Shown here in pieces: positions 51,901 to 63,476 of a DNA stretch of 64,000 nucleotides. Numbering within the stretch: position 1 is the stretch's first letter; every line of letters begins with the position of its first letter. The position numbers and the translations under genes were made by a program. Source of the stretch: Pomacea canaliculata (Eukaryota > Mollusca > Gastropoda > Architaenioglossa > Ampullariidae); the NCBI RefSeq assembly GCF_003073045.1, contig NC_037596.1, forward strand, positions 8,573,587 through 8,637,586, given 5' to 3'. A model generated the notes under the pieces. The model saw nothing but the letters and a program-made list of their open reading frames with translations. It was not told the origin of the DNA and made no database searches.

Positions 51901-54900
51901 AGTGTTGACTTGGTCAAAATTCCATCTGATCTTGTTAGTTTTCCCCTCTGTCCACAATCAATACAGAATTCTACACTTCCTTAATCCTTTCTTTCCGCTA
52001 TCACCATCTCACCTGATATCCACTAATATATGGTAAGATTAATTACAGCAATACTGTATATCATACAGACACTTGGCTTGTCTGCTATTAAAACCATGTC
52101 TCAAAATGGTCTAAATTAAAAGCGCATGCACCTCTTTATCTAGAGAATCAGAAAAAATGAAGTCAGAGCTCATTAGACTCTTATTAGATGCTAGACTAAT
52201 GGTTGATTTCAATGGTAGCCTAATGATAGGCATCCTACCTTGCCTTCTAATGCAGTTCCTTTCAGAAATTTGTATTTTGTGATGTACCTTGCAAGAAAAA
52301 CACAAGAATTACTCTGACTTATATGCATAACTTTTAGGGATTTTTGCACTGATGGGATTTCACATGGGATATATTCTTGTCTCTTAACTCATTCAACATG
52401 GGTGTATCGACAAAATTGAGCCATAGCTTTGAAGACATCTGCATTCGCAAGTGTGAGCTGCATAGGAAGAGTAAATGTCAATGACCTCTACACACACCCA
52501 ATGAGGCTAAACACTGCAATATTCTGCTTTTTGTGTAATGTGTTTAAAGTGCAGCACGTAACTAGTCACATTGTTATGTATGAAGAGGAAAACATTGCCA
52601 CCTATAGATCTGAAGAAAGGTGCTTCAAGAGATCAAGAACGTGAGCGGTCGTCCTGAGTGCCCTGGACACCATGGGCCAAGTCATCAGGTACATATCACA
52701 CCAACCCATCCTGTGGACAAGCCTGAACTTTGGGGGTGGGGTGGTGGTTGAGTTGAAAGGTTGGGAAGGGTTAGAAGTAATGGCTCTGTTCCCAGTCACT
52801 GTAATCTTGAATTATCTGGAACAGCCCCCTGCCCTAAATTGTCAGGATAATTGTGTGGTGGTCAGATATCTCTGACAACTTGAAATGTAACAGAGGGTTC
52901 TGTCCTTTCACGATAGCATGCCAGTATCTTCTTACTACCACACCGCCCCCAGCGGCAGATGTGCTTGTGAGACAGACATAGGTGGTGTGTGCCAAAATGA
53001 AAGGCTACCACCAGCAACCATCATGAACAGTCAAAGTATGCCAAAAACAAGCTGTGGTCAGACCCTTTCCAGTTCCTCTGAAGGCCATTTTCATACACTG
53101 CAGATTAATGCTATAATGATGGATCCAGAACACTAGTCCCATTTGAGCATTCTCCAGCACTGTCAGCCTATTATGCTACAGCACTCCCAAAACCTCTTTA
53201 AATTCCTCCCTACCACGCCAGCCATCATAAAACTATGTTGCAAAGGACCTGATTACTGACTTGTTCATTATGCTTGCAGCTTCACTCCTTCTAATTGTGG
53301 TGACACTAATAGCCTTTGGTGGGAAAGTATCACTATGACTGCATATTCTGCAAGTTATGTATCAGAATTGTATACTGCACTCCTATCTCTAATGCTGGTT
53401 ACGACAAACCCTGGATAAACAGTTAGTGTAAGTGATACCACCACCAAAGCTGCGAGGGCAGTGATTAGTAACCAGATTTGTTAAGCAAGACCAAACAGCT
53501 TAAGGTATCAAATTTAATGTCTCACCTACCCACATCATACTTAAGTTGGCATGAACCACTGTCTTAGGTGATTTTACACACCTGACAACTGCATGTTTCA
53601 GCCATTCACCTGGCTAGCAATGTACCATAAAAGTTAAAACTTACTTCCTAATGAGACAGAAAGCGACTGATTTTCATACAAAAATCGCCAATGTAGTTAA
53701 AAAATTCTAACTGATGAAAACCACACTAATCATTGTAATCATTGGAATTTAACATATGTATTTAAGATACAGAAAATCGGCCAAAGACAACTTTAGTAGA
53801 CCTTAAGTCTAGCTTTTGCTGCTCAGGATTAGCCTCAACTAATCACTTTCAAAAATCATGAGATCAGACAGAACTCTGTTTCATTCTCTCCAACTCTTTT
53901 CTATATATTTGTGGGCATGCATGCTTGTGAGCACATGTGCAAGCAAGTGCAGACACAGGACATAAGGTGGTGGCTGGATTAAAAAAAGGACACAATGTTC
54001 TGTGACCCTTAGTAATAACTGCCCCTATTTTCTTGCATTTGGGTGAGGTGGAAACAGAGAAGGATGGGGGAAGATGGTGAGTGGTCTAGTGCAAGTGCCA
54101 GCACAAGCTTGTCAGGCTACTGCTAGATATATGAGCAGGTGCAGGAATTTATTGATCACATCTTTTCACTGCCGCTGCGCCAACATCGATTTTTAAAACT
54201 GCCATGGCGGCGGTGGCGGCAGCAGCAGCGACTGCAGCAGCAGCAGGACACAACCACAGCGAAGTCAACACCCCCTTTCCCCTTCCTAGTGCCCTCTCAA
54301 GCAAGGCAATGCCAGCTCACACCTGTAAGTGCTACATTCTGAACACTATAGGCTTAAGTCATATTTGAATTTCAGGTTACTCTTTCCATGTCCCTCTGAA
54401 TACATTTCACAATATACTATATTAGGCCAAGGGTTGGATAGGTGTGCTTTCTCTCCCTGCTAATGATGCGAGATATGAATGAAAGAAAGGGATGGAAAAA
54501 GGCAAAAAGAAAGTAGAGTGTTTGTATAATGTGTGACTTTCAATTCAAGAAGACATGCCAAGTGTTAAACATTTCTGAAGGACTGAAAAAACTGTCTTAA
54601 AGCAAAACATAGTAGTATGGAAGAACATGTATTAATTTATTTAAATTTAATGACAACCCCTCAAAACTGACCAACTTTTTTTTCTCCAAAAAAAACCCTT
54701 CACGATCTAATCAGTAATGTCACATTTTGCATTAAAAACAATACTTAAAAAAAAACCCCCAAACTAGCCAGATGACTATCTCCAACTGTAACCTTAGAGG
54801 ATATTTGATCCAATACCATCATAAATTTTGTCCCAGCTTAGATACCATGCATGAAGTCTAACCTCAGTCATAAAAAATTTTTCACATAATTAATCAAACC

Positions 54901-57900
54901 TGAAATGAAAAAAATAAAAGAACCAAGAAAGAAAGAAAAGGAAGGCTGGAGCAATGGGTCACTCACTGGCATCTGGGCAGCAGACATACTCCACACCGCT
55001 GAAAACACCCAGTCCACAGTTGAGCAGCATTCCAAAACTTTCGCAGTGCATTCCTTTCTTGCTGCAAGCATCTTGTGCGGTCACTTCCCAATGGCTGAAG
55101 CCTTTGCACACCTTTTCATCATGCTGGTGGTCAAAGACACAATGCTGAGGAACAAGGAGTGCATCACTCTGGAAGGGACCAACTGAAATCACACAAAGGA
55201 GGCTATATCAACTAACAATAACCTGAGCAAGTTTGCTGAAGATAAAATTTTAATCACAATCAAATCATAGCAGTCTTCCTTTGTGCACACCTTACAGTAT
55301 TCTGAAAACCTAATTCAGTAAATAAATAAAAGAACCAGATGAACAATTAGCATAACCTAAGAAATAACCAGCATCACCGACGCAGCTAAGATTATCACTA
55401 GAAACCATGTAATCGGTTTTCCCACATTGTGAAAGTTTGACTCACCACTCAGTGTCAAAGTAATTTTGTTACAAAAAGATGTATACAAAGTCCCAGGAAA
55501 TAGTCTTTATCTCTCACTACATCAATTACATTTTTGTTAAATGAAACAAATTTTGTGACTAAAAGAAATGACCTCCACATCCAATAATCTAGTGATGAAT
55601 ATTATCAAGTTCAAGGGATCAAAATATGTTCAGCTGAATTAATGTAGAGAACTATTTTTTGGTGCAATGCCAGGATAGTAATTTATATAATATTATTAAA
55701 GGTTAGAAGCAGACTAAATAAGATTCAAAATCAATAATTATAATCTGACCATAAGCTGGGATTGGCTTTTTCCAGAAAGCTTTTTTTTTTAAATTTTCAG
55801 GAAAACTAAGCATGTATCTCTCTTTTTGTTGATCATCAAGAAAAGTCTGACAGGTCAAGTGGGGAAAACACAAAGCAGGGAATAAAGGTTTAGTGATACT
55901 ACACATTAGGTTGGGTCAGACAAGGTTAAAGCTAAACAGGCCATCCTCAAGACATATCACCTTCCAGGCTAAAATTATCACACAAAGGAAGCGCTTGAAC
56001 GAACAGGCTATTAATACAAGCCACAAAGAGGTTTTCAGCTCTATTATTCCCTTCTACCCACTCTTTCACTGCTACAGCTATTGTCTTGCAGATTTTTTAT
56101 ATAAAATCCATTGCAATATTTATAAACATGCATTTTTCAAATGTTGCCACACAATCTATAATTTACCCACATAAAATAAAAATAAAAACCACTTTTTATT
56201 TCATATGCTGAAAGGACTCACCAATGCAGCGAAAAGGTCGGAGTCTGTGTGAGTGCAAAGCCTTTCCTTGCAGTGAAGGCCAGCCAGGAATTGTAACAAG
56301 GTATGCTGCCTCCACAACATTGGTGATGTTGTGGTTTGGGTACATCTGTATTTAAACAAATGCACAAATACTTTATCCTTGTTTCATTGGAGAATATGTT
56401 TAAAACTCATATTAAACACTAAACTTAGACAAATACCCAGTGACTTTTCAAATCCATGAGGAGTAAAAAACAAACAAACAAAAAAGCACCCCACTTCACG
56501 CACAAAGCTTTAAGTGTCTCTTTTCTATGTTTACAAAGTTTTTTTTTAAAATGAAAGAGCCTTTAATTTTCAAACACAATCTACTGTTTTCAAGCGATAT
56601 CATTCCTTTTTGTGAACTGCTTGGGCAGCCATCTTACTGTCTCAACACAAGTGATTGTTGTTTTGCTAATAACTGATCACATCATGTGGGAATGGCCATG
56701 ATGGCAGATAAACTCTAAATGCAATCAATGTGTAAGAGGGCCTATCTTCTGTGTTCTTACTGATCATCTTGTTCGACATGTGTTTGGTTTATTTTGAGTC
56801 TATGCTGGTTTTGTGATAGACCAGCGTCACAAATATGTAATTCCCACGAGTTCTATTTTATTCTCATGTTCAGGGAAAACCAGTCTATGTTCATTTGTGG
56901 AAAAAGACCTTCCAAACATCTCACTCTTTCTATGACAGGGCTTCTGCTAAGGCTAAATTCTTTGGGGTCCCAGGGACCCCTTCTTCAGATTTTTAAGGGG
57001 TCCCTGTTCTTCGCCCAGCTTTGAATGGGACCCCATCAACGAAAATTGAAGGGGTCCTCCGAACTTTTAATGCGTACTGTATGCAATTTTTTGTGTAAGC
57101 AGAAGCCCTGTATGGGGCATAAAATGATCAAATATCAGTGCAAATCCTGAGATTTCCAAAGACTGCTTCTTACAGTTTGTGTCTTGCAGAACAAAACAAA
57201 GCAAAAAGTGCTGTTAGCAAGAAATGAAAACCTAAACTTCCATGGAACAGATCAAGGGAATATGTGTATATGTTAAACAGCCAACTGAATGCAAAGAAAA
57301 TCAACAAGACAGTGAATACAGCTGTACATGCATAGCTCACTTTCAGATAATCAGTATTCTGACAAATTGAATTTACAAAGACTGGGCGAAATCTAGCAGG
57401 ATTATGAGATTAGATCATCCACTATTAAAAGATAAATATATGTTGACATTGAATCTAAAGCTTCATTGTACACATGCCATCTTTGGCAGTAATAACCCCT
57501 ATCTTTAGAATGATAGAGTCATACATGCTTAACCATTGTCTACAGAACAAGTTTTTCCCCCTGGTTAAGGTCAGGCTAAACTACTATTTCTAGATATAAA
57601 GCACATAAGCTGTAAGTGTAGTTTCAACTTGAGTATTTACACAACTCTCAAAGTACTTATGTCACAGTGGTCTTTTGTAAAAAAAAAATCAAGAGTAGCA
57701 CTGAAATTGTTTATGCCAATATTCTTTAGACAAAACTTTAAGGATAATGTTGATGTGATCAATGACAGTTTTAAACTTGAATCATAGAAACCCTCTGGCC
57801 AAACAAAGCAGATCCTAGTGTATTTCAACTACAAGAAATATCATCCAGCAAAATATCTGATTAGGGACCACATCATCAAGCTACATTTCAGATACATTTA

Positions 57901-60144
57901 ATAGCAGGGTACAGGGCAAATGCATTATTGAAAATGCAAGTTTGTTGTCCAACTTGTTAACAGGTGATTTAATTATCATGGATGAGAGATTTCAATAATG
58001 AAAATGAAGTTTCTTTAAATCAAGCAAAAATAATTATTTCAGATTTATTTGTGGACAAATGAAGCAACATAGATGGCAAAAGACTAGGATAAAAAAAAAA
58101 AAAGGAAAGAAATGGAGTGGTCAAACAGATCAACCAAGTACCTGCAATAGTAGTCATTCTGAGATAGAGAGATGCAAGAAAGATTAACAAGTTGCATGCA
58201 ACAAGAACGATGTGGCGAGACATTAGTAAGAATGTGTTCACTTACGTTTCGGCAGTAGTTCAGAATGTCTGTTTTCTCGTCAAGACAGTCCAGCATTTTC
58301 TCATCCCCAATCCAGCCACTCACTCCTCTGTGCATTGCAGGCTTTCCACAAATGAATGCAACCATTGGCTCAAACTTGTCATCTCCAGGCACTGCAGATA
58401 CAGACTGCTGCTGGTGCAATCAAAAAAGAGAGAAGCGAACATCAGTACACTAACATATACCAAAAAACTATGCAGTTCAACTAAACAGACATTATACAAA
58501 TACAATTATATTATGTAATATGAGGTAAAGGTTTCCATAATTATGTAGCTTCAAGTGCAGTGGTATTTGCAAAACTTAGTCCAATCCTCTAGTGCCAATT
58601 AAACCTTTGATAATAGACATCAATCTGTTGAGCAGAAACAGGACGTTTTCAGTCACAGGAATGGATCAGCCTTTATCTGATGAGCATTTTCTCTTCAAGC
58701 TGAATGCACTACCAAACTACAATGTTTCCCCTATTATGTAACTTATTTAAATCAAGTTAACTTCTCAAGCTTTTTAAGAAATGATATTTTTCTCCCTAAT
58801 GTAGAATATTTGCAAATCAAGGGTTAAAGTAGTTGTTTCTGCAAAGTAATAATTATAATGTTTTCTAAACTACATATGCTGGGCAGGGAAGTAAAGACTG
58901 GAAAAATTAAAAAGATATATATATATGAGACCCCAAAAGGCAATAATAACAGCATAAACATGTTTCAGAAGTATATGTTTGGAGATGACTAATTAGGCTT
59001 GGGAAACTGGACTCAAAACTCAGAAAGTCCATAGGAAGAACTATCTTTTTGTAACATATGCGTGAAAATGTATTTCTTGCAATAACTACAACCATCATAT
59101 CTGTTTCTAGAGAAAAATATATTTATTAAACAATAAATTATGATAATTGTCTACTTTTATAATACAGAAATGAACTAAAGCCTTATGTGGTGTGGTATGA
59201 CCAGAGTTTTGCATTTTGTTTTCTGCAGGTAATTACTATACAATAAAAAAATTAATAACAAAAGCATTAGGGTAGACTGAATTTCTTTTTTTTAATAGAA
59301 TATATTACTTTGATGTTACATGAAATTAGACAAATATCACTGGGCTTTTAATGACCACTGATAAATTATTCTCTCATGGTTAATATATTCTGAAAATATC
59401 AAAGATGAATATTATTAAGTTTATAATTACTAATGCCATTGCATGCATGATGGAAAAATCAAGTCCTCAGGGAACGACACATATTAGAAAGGTATAATGA
59501 TAAAAATTCTAGCTACTTCCAAACGATCTCTACGATAATTTTACATGTTCACCTGAGAACACCCGTGGTGGTTGATGGGACTTGCATTGCAACTGACGTT
59601 AACACCGTAATAACCAAAAGGCGATCTCATTATCAGCAAATTAAAACTGCCTTGTCTTTGAAATATAAAAGACAATCTAAGACAGATCTGATACTACTTT
59701 TACGAATATATGATCAATACAATATAAGGCTAAAACTGTTCACAAAATTAACAAATGTGGCTGTGTCTGGAACAGCGGAAGCATCTAGTTACCGAAATCG
59801 ATCAGTTTTTCGCCATCTACGATCTTTGAACGAAGGCTGCCGTCCAGCGACAGATCTTACTGGACTAAAATCTTATCTAAAATACAACAAATGTGCTTCA
59901 AATAATGAGCTATACTTTAAGCAACTAGGCAGTAATGGTGATAAAATCTGGGTTACGCTGTCTGCGACAAGGCTGGGAGTGGGAGGGCTCAATTCTTTAC
60001 ATGGCACGCAACCGTGCTAAGAATGCGTACCCTCGGGGAAAATATGGATAGACAATATATTGTTTTAAGCTACCTTTATCAAGCACTGACCTGTGCAAAG
60101 GAGAAGAAGACGAAAACAACGAGCTGTCCAAGCAATGGTCCCAT
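42963..60144 (-). CDS. APP: Amyloid precursor protein (APP/APPL) homologue
   Basis: This is a type I membrane protein of the APP family. Eleven minus-strand exons: 60144-60091, about 58410-58246, 56345-56222, 55182-54967, 48713-48404, 48196-48101, 47679-47527, 47024-46796, 45586-45482, 44834-44659 and 43229-42963; all GT-AG and in phase. The signal peptide is MGPLLGQLVVFVFFSFAQ. E1 follows: growth-factor-like domain (FICGKPAMH, ILNYCRN, ITNVVEA) and copper-binding-like domain (FQSDALLVP, GVEYVCC). Next come a poly-Asp acidic stretch and E2 (HQQRVQADLNQRKR, LRQYIRAEEKDITHT). The membrane helix is followed by the tail, with VEVDPAASPEERH and GYENPTYRYFE. There is no Kunitz domain and the segment before the helix does not resemble human A-beta. 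Length is about 630 residues. Exon 5 needs one extra base near 48490, as APP homology shows. The family is cut by secretases, and its tail binds PTB-domain adaptors through NPTY. Confidence 0.95.
43600..44545. mobile_element. TTAA-flanked inverted-repeat DNA element, 946 bp
   Basis: The left end GGCGGCAGGATCACCCA (43600-43616) is exactly repeated in inverted form at the right end (44529-44545). Both ends abut TTAA (43596-43599 and 44546-44549), the target duplicated by piggyBac-type transposases. No transposase frame lies inside, so this is a non-autonomous copy. It sits in the last APP intron. The piggyBac assignment rests on the TTAA flanks only. Confidence 0.8.
44837..45054. repeat. Minisatellite beside APP exon 10
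   Basis: About three and a half imperfect units of roughly 60-70 bases, each carrying CTACAGATTACAG-like and AGCAAACACAC-like blocks. The array starts within a few bases of the splice acceptor of APP exon 10 (exon start 44834), so the sequence just upstream of the acceptor is itself part of the repeat. Confidence 0.7.
48545..48660 (-). repeat. GAY-codon repeat encoding the APP acidic stretch
   Basis: Read on the minus strand, repeated GAT/GAC codons encode runs of seven and ten Asp, broken by IWESDEDED. It is the acidic linker between E1 and E2 of the APP homologue, and also a triplet microsatellite that could vary in length. The Ser-rich and Ile-rich frames on the opposite strand are shadows of it. 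Confidence 0.85.
48714..54966 (-). other. APP intron 4 (6.25 kb)
   Basis: This is the longest APP intron, between the copper-binding-like domain exon and the acidic exon. The flanking phases match (A| then CA), so no extra coding exon is needed. It holds a CT-rich microsatellite (about 48778-48808), an Ala-rich exon-like stretch on the plus strand (54204-54324) and otherwise AT-rich DNA. No Kunitz-type exon was recognised in it. Confidence 0.7.
54204..54324 (+). other. Orphan first-exon-like Ala-rich reading frame
   Basis: GCCATGGCGG gives a good start context. The frame reads MAAVAAAAATAAAAGHNHSE and runs 40 codons to a strong donor, CACACCT|GTAAGT, in phase 1. The Ala run comes from GCN/CAG triplets, so it may be only a triplet repeat. 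It lies opposite APP intron 4, and I could not link it to any downstream exon; joining it to the SLC17 exon at 63467 would run into a stop. Confidence 0.2.
56936..57110. mobile_element. Short inverted-repeat element with GGGGTCC hairpins, 175 bp
   Basis: The left end CAGGGCTTCTGCTAA and the inverted right end CAGGGCTTCTGCTTA match at 14 of 15 bases. The interior holds the near-palindrome GGGGTCCCAGGGACCCC and further GGGGTCC/GGACCCC copies, so it can fold into a compound hairpin. TATG lies beside the ends (offset by one base on the left), but the target duplication is unclear. CAGGG ends are seen in hAT-type elements; that assignment is tentative. It sits in an APP intron. Confidence 0.65.
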
Positions 60145-60242
60145 GTCTACTGTTACAAACCCAACAGGTACTTCGACAATCCGAAGTAGACTCTTCGAGT
60201 CACCCTACTCGATCTGCAGCGCTAGCATAAAGATGTCGGACG

Positions 60243-60250
60243 TGACGTCA
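60243..60250. promoter_or_regulatory. Full cAMP-response element (TGACGTCA)
   Basis: The perfect 8-base palindrome TGACGTCA lies about 100 bases upstream of the APP start codon at 60144 and is followed on the minus strand by CGTCCG. CREB/ATF proteins bind this site in animals. Its function here is inferred from position only. Confidence 0.5.
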
Positions 60251-61064
60251 TCTCATTAATGCTGTATGTCTTCTCGACTGCAATTGGTTGAAGCTTGCTT
60301 TCGGGAATTTGATTATGCTGATAAGGTTGGTCATTGAGTAGCGTGGTTTCTTAATTATGTCTCACAGTTCCTCACTCATAAAACCTATAACGGGAACACA
60401 GAAACAGAAGCAAAAATAATGTTCACGAATAAATGACTCAGGCTACTTTTGGAGTAAAATCCAAAATTATGCGCAGGTGTCTGGGAAGAGAAATCGACCA
60501 ATGAAATGTCCTGTGACAACAGGGCTGGGAGGCAAAAATCGCGACCAAAATAATGCCATGCATAAGATGCTGAGCGGAAGAGAGTTGACAGCACAGCAGA
60601 CGGTATGTGTGTCTATTACTCAGGCCACTTCTGCTCATAGTAAAGCAGCAAAAATTCCCAAACAATTTGTCATTTCGGGAACATGTTTGCTTTTTAAAAA
60701 TACTTTTTTTTGGAGTTTATTGCACACAGCAAAGAATCAAGACATCTAAATATTGTCACAAGCATTTAATACAGTGTTTCGCTATGATGTACACCGTACC
60801 ATATTGTATACATTGGCTTCATCTATTTCTCTTAAAAGCTTCATCGTCAATGATAATATTAGATAATAGTTATCTTTTGAAGCTGTTTTTATTTATTTAA
60901 TAATTTCCTGTGTGATGCTAATTTTTTAAAGAAAAAAATTGCATACATATTATCTGAAGTATATTAAATATGGATCAGTCCACCCCTATAAGGTTCTAGC
61001 GGCACACTTGCAAAATAAGCAAAAGTGGGGAGAGAGGTGGGAATGTGAGAGGCACTTTATACCA

Positions 61065-61234
61065 AACCTCAGGTAATGGCTGTATCACAGCAAAGTATCC
61101 CTCTTAACATAAGTCACATGCAAAGAAAGAATTCTATTAATAGTGTGTCCAAGACAAAATCAGAACTTGGGATGCCTAACCCTCGTGCACTGCAGTGGTG
61201 ACAAGCATTTATCATTGTACAACTGGACTGCCCC
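61065..61234 (-). repeat. tRNA-derived SINE, copy 3 (diverged)
   Basis: Read on the minus strand: GGCAGTCCAGTTGTACAATG, then AAATGCTTGTCACCACTGCA, a B-box-like AAGTTCTGATT, GTCTTGGACA and TTCTTTCTTTGCATGTGAC. These follow the block order of the copies at 5808 and 20331 but with more changes and a small insertion near the middle. Confidence 0.6.
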
Positions 61235-61479
61235 AAATGTAAGGAAATGGGGGTGGGGATGGCAGTAATATTGAAATAAAGGATTGCAGCAGTGTGCAAT
61301 AATTAAGAGACTAGTAAATTTAACAGTCCATTATCTCCCTTGTCAGCACTCACTGTCTTTTAGTTTTCTTGAAGAAGTCCTAATGCAACCATCTTCCTTG
61401 AACATGTAGCAAGCTGTAAGTTGATACTACTGGAAATCAATATAGCAAGATATAAGTTGATACTGCTGGAAATTAGTAG

Positions 61480-62535
61480 TTTATTCCTTGTTACTCCTTG
61501 AGGAGCATAGGGCCGCAACAACACCTTGCCAGCGGACCCGGTTTTGGGCAGCACTCCCTTAGTTGGGCCAATGTGGTTCCAATGTCCTTTGCCTTATCCT
61601 CTCCACTGTTCTTTTCCAAGTCTGCCTTGGTCTCCCAAATCTCTTCTTCCCGCTGAGTGTTCCAGTCAAGTGCCTGGCTGGCACTGGTGTCAGCTGGTTT
61701 GCGCAGGGTGTCCTATCCAGCCCAATTTGCGCTTTTTGATGTCTTGGCCAATGACATTTTGGTTGGTTCTTTTCCACAGGCTGCTTTTGGAGATCTTTAC
61801 AGGTCATCTTATTCCCAGTATATGGCGTAAGCATCGAAAGGTAAAGGTCTGGAGTTTGTTGTTGATGGTGTTTGTCACTCTCCAGGTTTCAGAACCATAC
61901 AGTAGGACAGCTTTCAAATTGATGTTGAAGATGCAGGTCTTACTGCAGGTCTTACTGTGGAAGGATATTTCTCAGGAGTTTCTGATGGGGTGTTGGCTAT
62001 TGTAAGCATGTCTTGCCTGATGCAGCTTTTGATGTCATTGTCCGCTCCAGCATCCTTGTTGACAATTGCTCACCAGATAAAGCAGTCTGTTTCCAGGATG
62101 TTCTCTCCTTGAAGCTGGATTGGAAGTTCCTGCTTGTTGTTGATTCTCATCACTTCAATCTTCTTTCTGTTGAACTTTAAGCCAGTCTTCTCTGCTTCCT
62201 CTGCTAGCTTACTCACTTTGGTTTGTGGATGCTGCTCCTGTGAGATAGGAGACTATCATCTGCCAAGTGCAGGTCCTTTAGCTGTTTGGTGAAGGCCTAC
62301 TAGATACTAGTGGTGTTGTGTTGGGTTGTTTTGTGCATAATCCAGTCTATGACCATCAGGAAGATTGTTGGTGATAATATGCAACCCTGTCTTACGCCGG
62401 TCTTCATTACCAAAGGTTCAGTGAGTTTGCCGTTGTGGATAACATGGCAGGATGAGTCTTTGTACAACCCCTGGATATTGTTTATGAGCTTAGGAGGAAT
62501 GCCATAGTAGATCATCAGCCTCCAGATGGACATCC
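61480..62535 (-). repeat. LINE fragment C (longest copy)
   Basis: On the minus strand it reads from the reverse transcriptase core through to the 3' end. Visible pieces are YYGIPPKLINNIQGLYKDSS, MKTGVRQGCILSPTIFLMV (the QG..SP block), IDWIMHKTT and, at the C-terminus, KKRFGRPRQTWKRTVERI. The 3' end is GGAGTAACAAGGAATAAAC. There is no long intact frame; several frame changes separate the pieces. It is the same family as fragments A and B. Confidence 0.85.
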
Positions 62536-62783
62536 CTGTCTACACTTCTGGAAATAAAGCTGATGCTTATGCCTGTCTGCACTGTATCTATGTTTGAAAC
62601 TATTTTTACCACATTGCTTACTTGTCATGTTTTGTTTCATTGAGGAATTCTTACCCTGTTCTTTCTCATAACATGTTAGTATTATATACATTAATATTAG
62701 ACCTAATGATATATTCCTTCCAATGATAACCTTTAGACTGTCTTTGTCTTTGTTTTTGTGCAGGTTAGAGGGTAGTAGTGTAG

Positions 62784-62819
62784 GTTTTTTTGGTTTTTTT
62801 TTTTTTTTTTTTTTTTTTT
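62784..62819. repeat. Poly-T run
   Basis: A T homopolymer of more than 25 bases, interrupted once by GG. Read on the minus strand it is an A-rich tract upstream of LINE fragment C. Confidence 0.8.
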
Positions 62820-63476
62820 GCATTATTCAGAAAGTGGTCCAAAGCCATGCTTTATTTATTTTTCTGTCTTCGCAATTAATGAGTACATAAAAAAACCCCA
62901 TCCATATTTAACTTGTGGTTAAATCCATTTGAACATGCCAAGTAATTGTTGATTGAATGACACATTTTCCTCATTCCTAATCATTCCTTGTTTAAACAGG
63001 GAATTTAATAGGACCAAATACAGTGTGTTTGTCAGCCAGGAAGTTGAGAATCACATTTTATTTTTAAAACTGACAAAGTAAAATAAACATTTATTTGATT
63101 TTTGAGTAGTTTTGTATTCTCAAATCACTCATGGGACCTTATTTCCATTTGAATAGACAACTAACTGCAAAAAAATAACCTCCATTTTTTTGGAAATAAT
63201 TGGAACAGCTCCTCACAGGTGTTTCCAATTTCTATGAAGTTCGTTTCAAATCGAAGGATGTAGAAAAACTACCAACCAAAGTAGCAAAGAATGTGTGTTT
63301 CTTTTATTAATAATTCTCTCTGCTCAAGTCAAGAGGCAGATTGCTTAATGAAACTTCTTCACACTCACATCATGATTACTACCATTCTCATAGTAGCTCA
63401 GCAAACTTTAATTAACATTAATTATATCTTCATGCTTAATATTATGATGGGTTGTTTTGCTTATAGATTAGCTACC

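Larger units (their letters stand above)
60145..63466. other. Intergenic region between divergent APP and SLC17 genes
   Basis: The interval contains the APP promoter side with a perfect cAMP-response element, SINE copy 3, LINE fragment C and a poly-T run. No other coding exon was recognised. The first, non-coding exon of the SLC17 gene may lie here, since the coding exon at 63467 starts with a splice acceptor. Confidence 0.55.

Noticed and set aside
48714-54966. Possible Kunitz or extra APP exon in the long intron
   Set aside because: Flanking exons join in phase without it and no Cys-rich Kunitz pattern was seen on the minus strand.
59565-60020. Open frame of 151 codons on the plus strand
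   Set aside because: It starts at a non-ATG codon, lies in APP intron 1 next to exon 1, has no recognisable domain and no splice context. Chance is the simplest explanation.
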